Shown here in pieces: positions 61,076 through 64,000 of a DNA stretch of 64,000 nucleotides. Each line of letters starts with the position of its first letter. Position 1 is the first letter of the stretch. The translations under genes were made by a program, and so were the position numbers. This DNA is from Bugula neritina (lineage: Eukaryota; Bryozoa; Gymnolaemata; Cheilostomatida; Bugulidae), in assembly GCA_964035545.1 (NCBI GenBank), contig OZ037767.1, positions 14,757,998-14,821,997 on the forward strand, read 5' to 3'. The notes under the pieces were generated by a model. That model worked only from the letters and a program-made list of their open reading frames with translations, made no database searches and had not been told where the DNA came from.

Positions 61076-63730
61076 CTAAAACGGCATGTAAATCATTAGT
61101 GTAGATTTAATTTATGTGGCAGAAGCAGTTTCTAGGCCTGAGCAAAACGAAAATAAGCAGTAATTTAACTAAAATAAAAATGGCTTTCCAAGTTTAACAA
61201 AAAATACTAGTATTTCAATCTAGCATGATCATGTTTCACGAAAACGTCTTGTTTACAGAAATAAAGTGAGCTAGTAACTTTGTGGCTTAAACAGTAAATA
61301 GACTCAATATTTGTTGCTCTACATAAAATTTAATTCTAAAAAAGTGAGCTTTATTCACAAATTAGGTTTGGATTTAAGTTGGCACTGTAAGATTATTCAT
61401 TGTTAGCTGATAGTATCACAATAAACTACTAACTAAATCAGAATCCGATTTACTCCCAATAAAAATGTTATCTCATGAGATTGAGTTTATATACATTGAA
61501 AAGATAATGCTTAAGATAAAGCTATCACGATAATCATAAAAAACTACACGCACTTTAACTTCGCTTATAAAATAGAAAATTATTATGTTTAAAATAGCAA
61601 ATTTAGTTAACTATAACTAAACTACAATTATAATAAAAAGTACAAGTATAAGTATAATGATAGCCATAAATGATAAGAATGATTAGTATCACAATTACAA
61701 TGACCATCACTATTGGTATCATTGTGAGTTAAAGTATGACTATGAGTATGAGTCAAATTCAATGAGAATGACTATCACAATCACAAACCCAATTGTCACA
61801 ATGACTATGAGTATGATTCTCAATAATTAAAGGTTGATGAAATCTGAAAGTGTAAGTGTAATACAATAATTATTACTAAATCTAATAGCAATACTAATAG
61901 TAATACTAATAGTGATACTGATAGCTACAATCATTAAATTTGATAGTACAACTATAAGTATCTGTATTACCATTACTATTACTATTAGTATTAGTAAATA
62001 GTATTACTATTAGTATTAGTGAGGCTCAGGGGCAAGGCTAAGCCGGAGGTTAACTCTGCAGTCTGCTCTCAGGCTCTTACTTTGAGTGAGTCACTAGAAC
62101 TAAAGTAAAAGGAAATTAAAATTTCAGATTCAAAATTTCTTCAAATTGAATTTGAAAATGAAATACAATCAGTATCAGTATGAGTATCACAATGATGAAT
62201 GAGCATGATTATCATTATGATTATGAAATTGAAAGGATGTCAGAATTTTAGACACTTAATTTAAACATGCACTAACTGCGTTTGAATCAAGCCTAGGAAA
62301 TTTACCCGTAATCACAAAACACTTTTCTTACTAAAATTTCAATTTCTTCAATAAGTATAACAATATAAGCGTGATCTATTAACTTTAACCCTTTGATCAA
62401 TATGAATATGCAACTCCTGAAAAAAAACTCTCAACGCGATACTTCTATTAATAAACCGCTTAAAGCAGCGGAAAATTGAAGTTCCGGAGTGCAGTGCTTC
62501 GAGTGTCTCAAATATAATATTCATTTCAATTTAGAAAACCTTCATACGAGCGCTGCTTTTGGTGACCCAAGAAAACTATGCTGCACCTAGCAGCTCTCAT
62601 TTCATATACAATAGTTTTTGCTGAAGGACATAAGGACATCCGGGTTCTTTTTTATAGCAAACAAAGCTATACCCATAACTCCCAAAAACTAATCACAAGC
62701 GACACGTTGTATTATTGAGTTGTCCACTCATGTCTGTTTGTTGTATTTTTGGTTCATCAAAAAGGTTAAAAAAATATGGGGTGTCGCTAAAAACGGTTAG
62801 GATGTGACCTATTTATATGCCAATAGCAAAGCTAGTAGAGTTGCAATAGCATTTAAATGCTTCCACATTATGTTGTTTTATTTAAAAAAGACTATGAAAC
62901 TGACTGTGACAAAAATGGAGTTGGGATAAAAACACAACTAGATTCCAACATTTTCAACATGTATTTGCATATAACAAAACAACAGAGAGATAGTGGCTAC
63001 ACATGTTAAAGTTTAATGTTTACGTCAAGTCTTGTCTAGAATCTAGTTTGTATTCAGACATTTCATATTCAAAAGTGTTTTATATAGAAAAAGTTCAATT
63101 TGAAGCTGCTGCATTTGATCTTTACACTTGGTGCTAAAAATCAGCCTCGCTATAATTTATTCTGCCACTCTGCTATATTTAGAAGAAATTGGTAGGGCAA
63201 TAAATAAAACGGTGTACGAAATTATATTATATGCAATGTAAATAATATATCGATATAAACAATGTATCTAACTATCAGTTAGATTTAGACCTTCATTAAA
63301 ATTATTTGTGTATGCCATATATAAAACTTTAATTTTTGTTAACCTATTTAAATGCAATAAATATCTGTGGTATTTTCAGAAAAAAATTGTTGTGAGTGAT
63401 AAAACACTGCTAATTTCGTGTAAAACTAAAACACCTTATTTCTGTCTAAAAATAGAAGTTTGTCCCTTAACATGTCTAAAAATAGATCAAACATGATTTT
63501 AATTTCTTCATAATGTGGTAACGTTAACATTATAGATATAATCCCAAGTAGTAACCTAGTCATAGTATATAACATATTATATTATATAAGTTTTCACATC
63601 AGCCTGTCTATATGAACACAATGAAACTTCAAGTTCGAATGTGTTAAGAACAATTTAGTTAATTACAAGCATTTCTAAACATAAACAACAGATTGAAAAG
63701 CACTATTGTAATCTAAGAGCCTGTGATTGT
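61076..63730 (-). other. Probable 5' UTR intron or upstream region of the RRM gene
   Basis: The coding exon is preceded by CCGTTTTAG (acceptor at 61077-61076), so transcription starts further upstream (higher coordinates). The stretch is AT-rich; cryptic simple sequence of ATTAGTATTAG and ATGACTATGAGTATG words fills 61600-62220. No other exon seen. Confidence 0.5.
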
Positions 63731-63734
63731 TACA

Positions 63735-63845
63735 ATCCTGTACTAAACCACTCTAGCTTAGCTGTTGCCTAGCAGCGATTGTAGGCAGATCAGAGAGGGT
63801 CTGCTGCGCTTTTCAGCTGCTCATTGGCTCCACAGTGAAAGTCAG
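63735..63845 (-). promoter_or_regulatory. Possible promoter / first exon region of the RRM gene
   Basis: A locally GC-richer block with a minus-strand CCAAT box (63823-63827) and CAGC/GCGCAGCAG words. It is the only promoter-like patch upstream of the coding exon in the window. There is no direct evidence of transcription. Confidence 0.25.
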
Positions 63846-63867
63846 CAGTGTATACTTACACTTACTC

Positions 63868-64000
63868 TACAGGTAAATGTACTCACTTTATTGTTTACAG
63901 GTAAATGTACTTACTTTATTGTTTACAGGTAAATGTACTTACTTTATTACTTACATGTAAATGTACTTACTTTATTACTTACAGGTACATTCACTAACTT
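63868..64000. repeat. 28-bp minisatellite, about five copies, running off the window
   Basis: The unit contains CAGGTAAATGTACTTACTTT followed by ATTGTTTA; the copies are nearly identical. Each unit boundary reads TTTACAG|GTAAAT. Confidence 0.9.

Overview
The window looks like nuclear DNA of an invertebrate animal. It is AT-rich and transposon-dense, its genes are built of short exons with GT-AG introns, and its protein families are metazoan (SLC10 transporter, ROCO GTPase, caspase, RRM protein). The lineage cannot be fixed from sequence alone; a lophotrochozoan is a guess. All gene models below were built by hand from splice sites and reading-frame phase.

Layout. (1) 810-3498, + strand: the last four exons of an SLC10 (sodium/bile-acid cotransporter family) gene. 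(2) 4193-17296, - strand, convergent with it: a ROCO gene whose exons encode leucine-rich repeats, a Roc GTPase, a COR domain and, at the C-terminus, a complete-looking caspase (catalytic His and Cys present, QACSGD site). All twelve visible exons join in frame. This LRR-Roc-COR-caspase architecture is the most interesting item: receptor, GTPase switch and protease in one chain. (3) 49777-52963, - strand: a second copy of only the N-terminal/LRR exon cassette, a partial tandem duplicate. (4) 58125-61044, - strand: an RBM4/Lark-like RNA-binding protein with one RRM, an RGG box and tandem RDPYA / SKDPY repeats.

Mobile DNA fills the rest. A very young LTR retrotransposon (11449-16671, LTR-LTR with a 4-bp target duplication) sits in a ROCO intron; it has gag, protease and an integrase zinc finger, but RT/RNase H and the integrase core are missing, and it carries an extra zinc-finger ORF. 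A hAT element (17753-23109) with a perfect 8-bp target duplication is nested in an older fold-back element and contains a decayed host-like gene. A second hAT (26307-49641) also has a perfect 8-bp duplication; its transposase is split by about 21 kb holding a LINE with a YVDD box, cryptic simple sequence and small TIR elements. A third hAT-like element (54195-56295), three candidate solo LTRs, tRNA-derived SINEs and many minisatellites make up the remainder.

The two LRR cassettes have the same order (N-exon, LRR type 1, LRR type 2, LRR type 2), and every LRR exon is exactly 141 bp and phase 2-2. The locus therefore seems to have grown by duplication of exon modules and then been stretched by transposons. 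No bacterial-type features, CRISPR arrays or rRNA genes are present.
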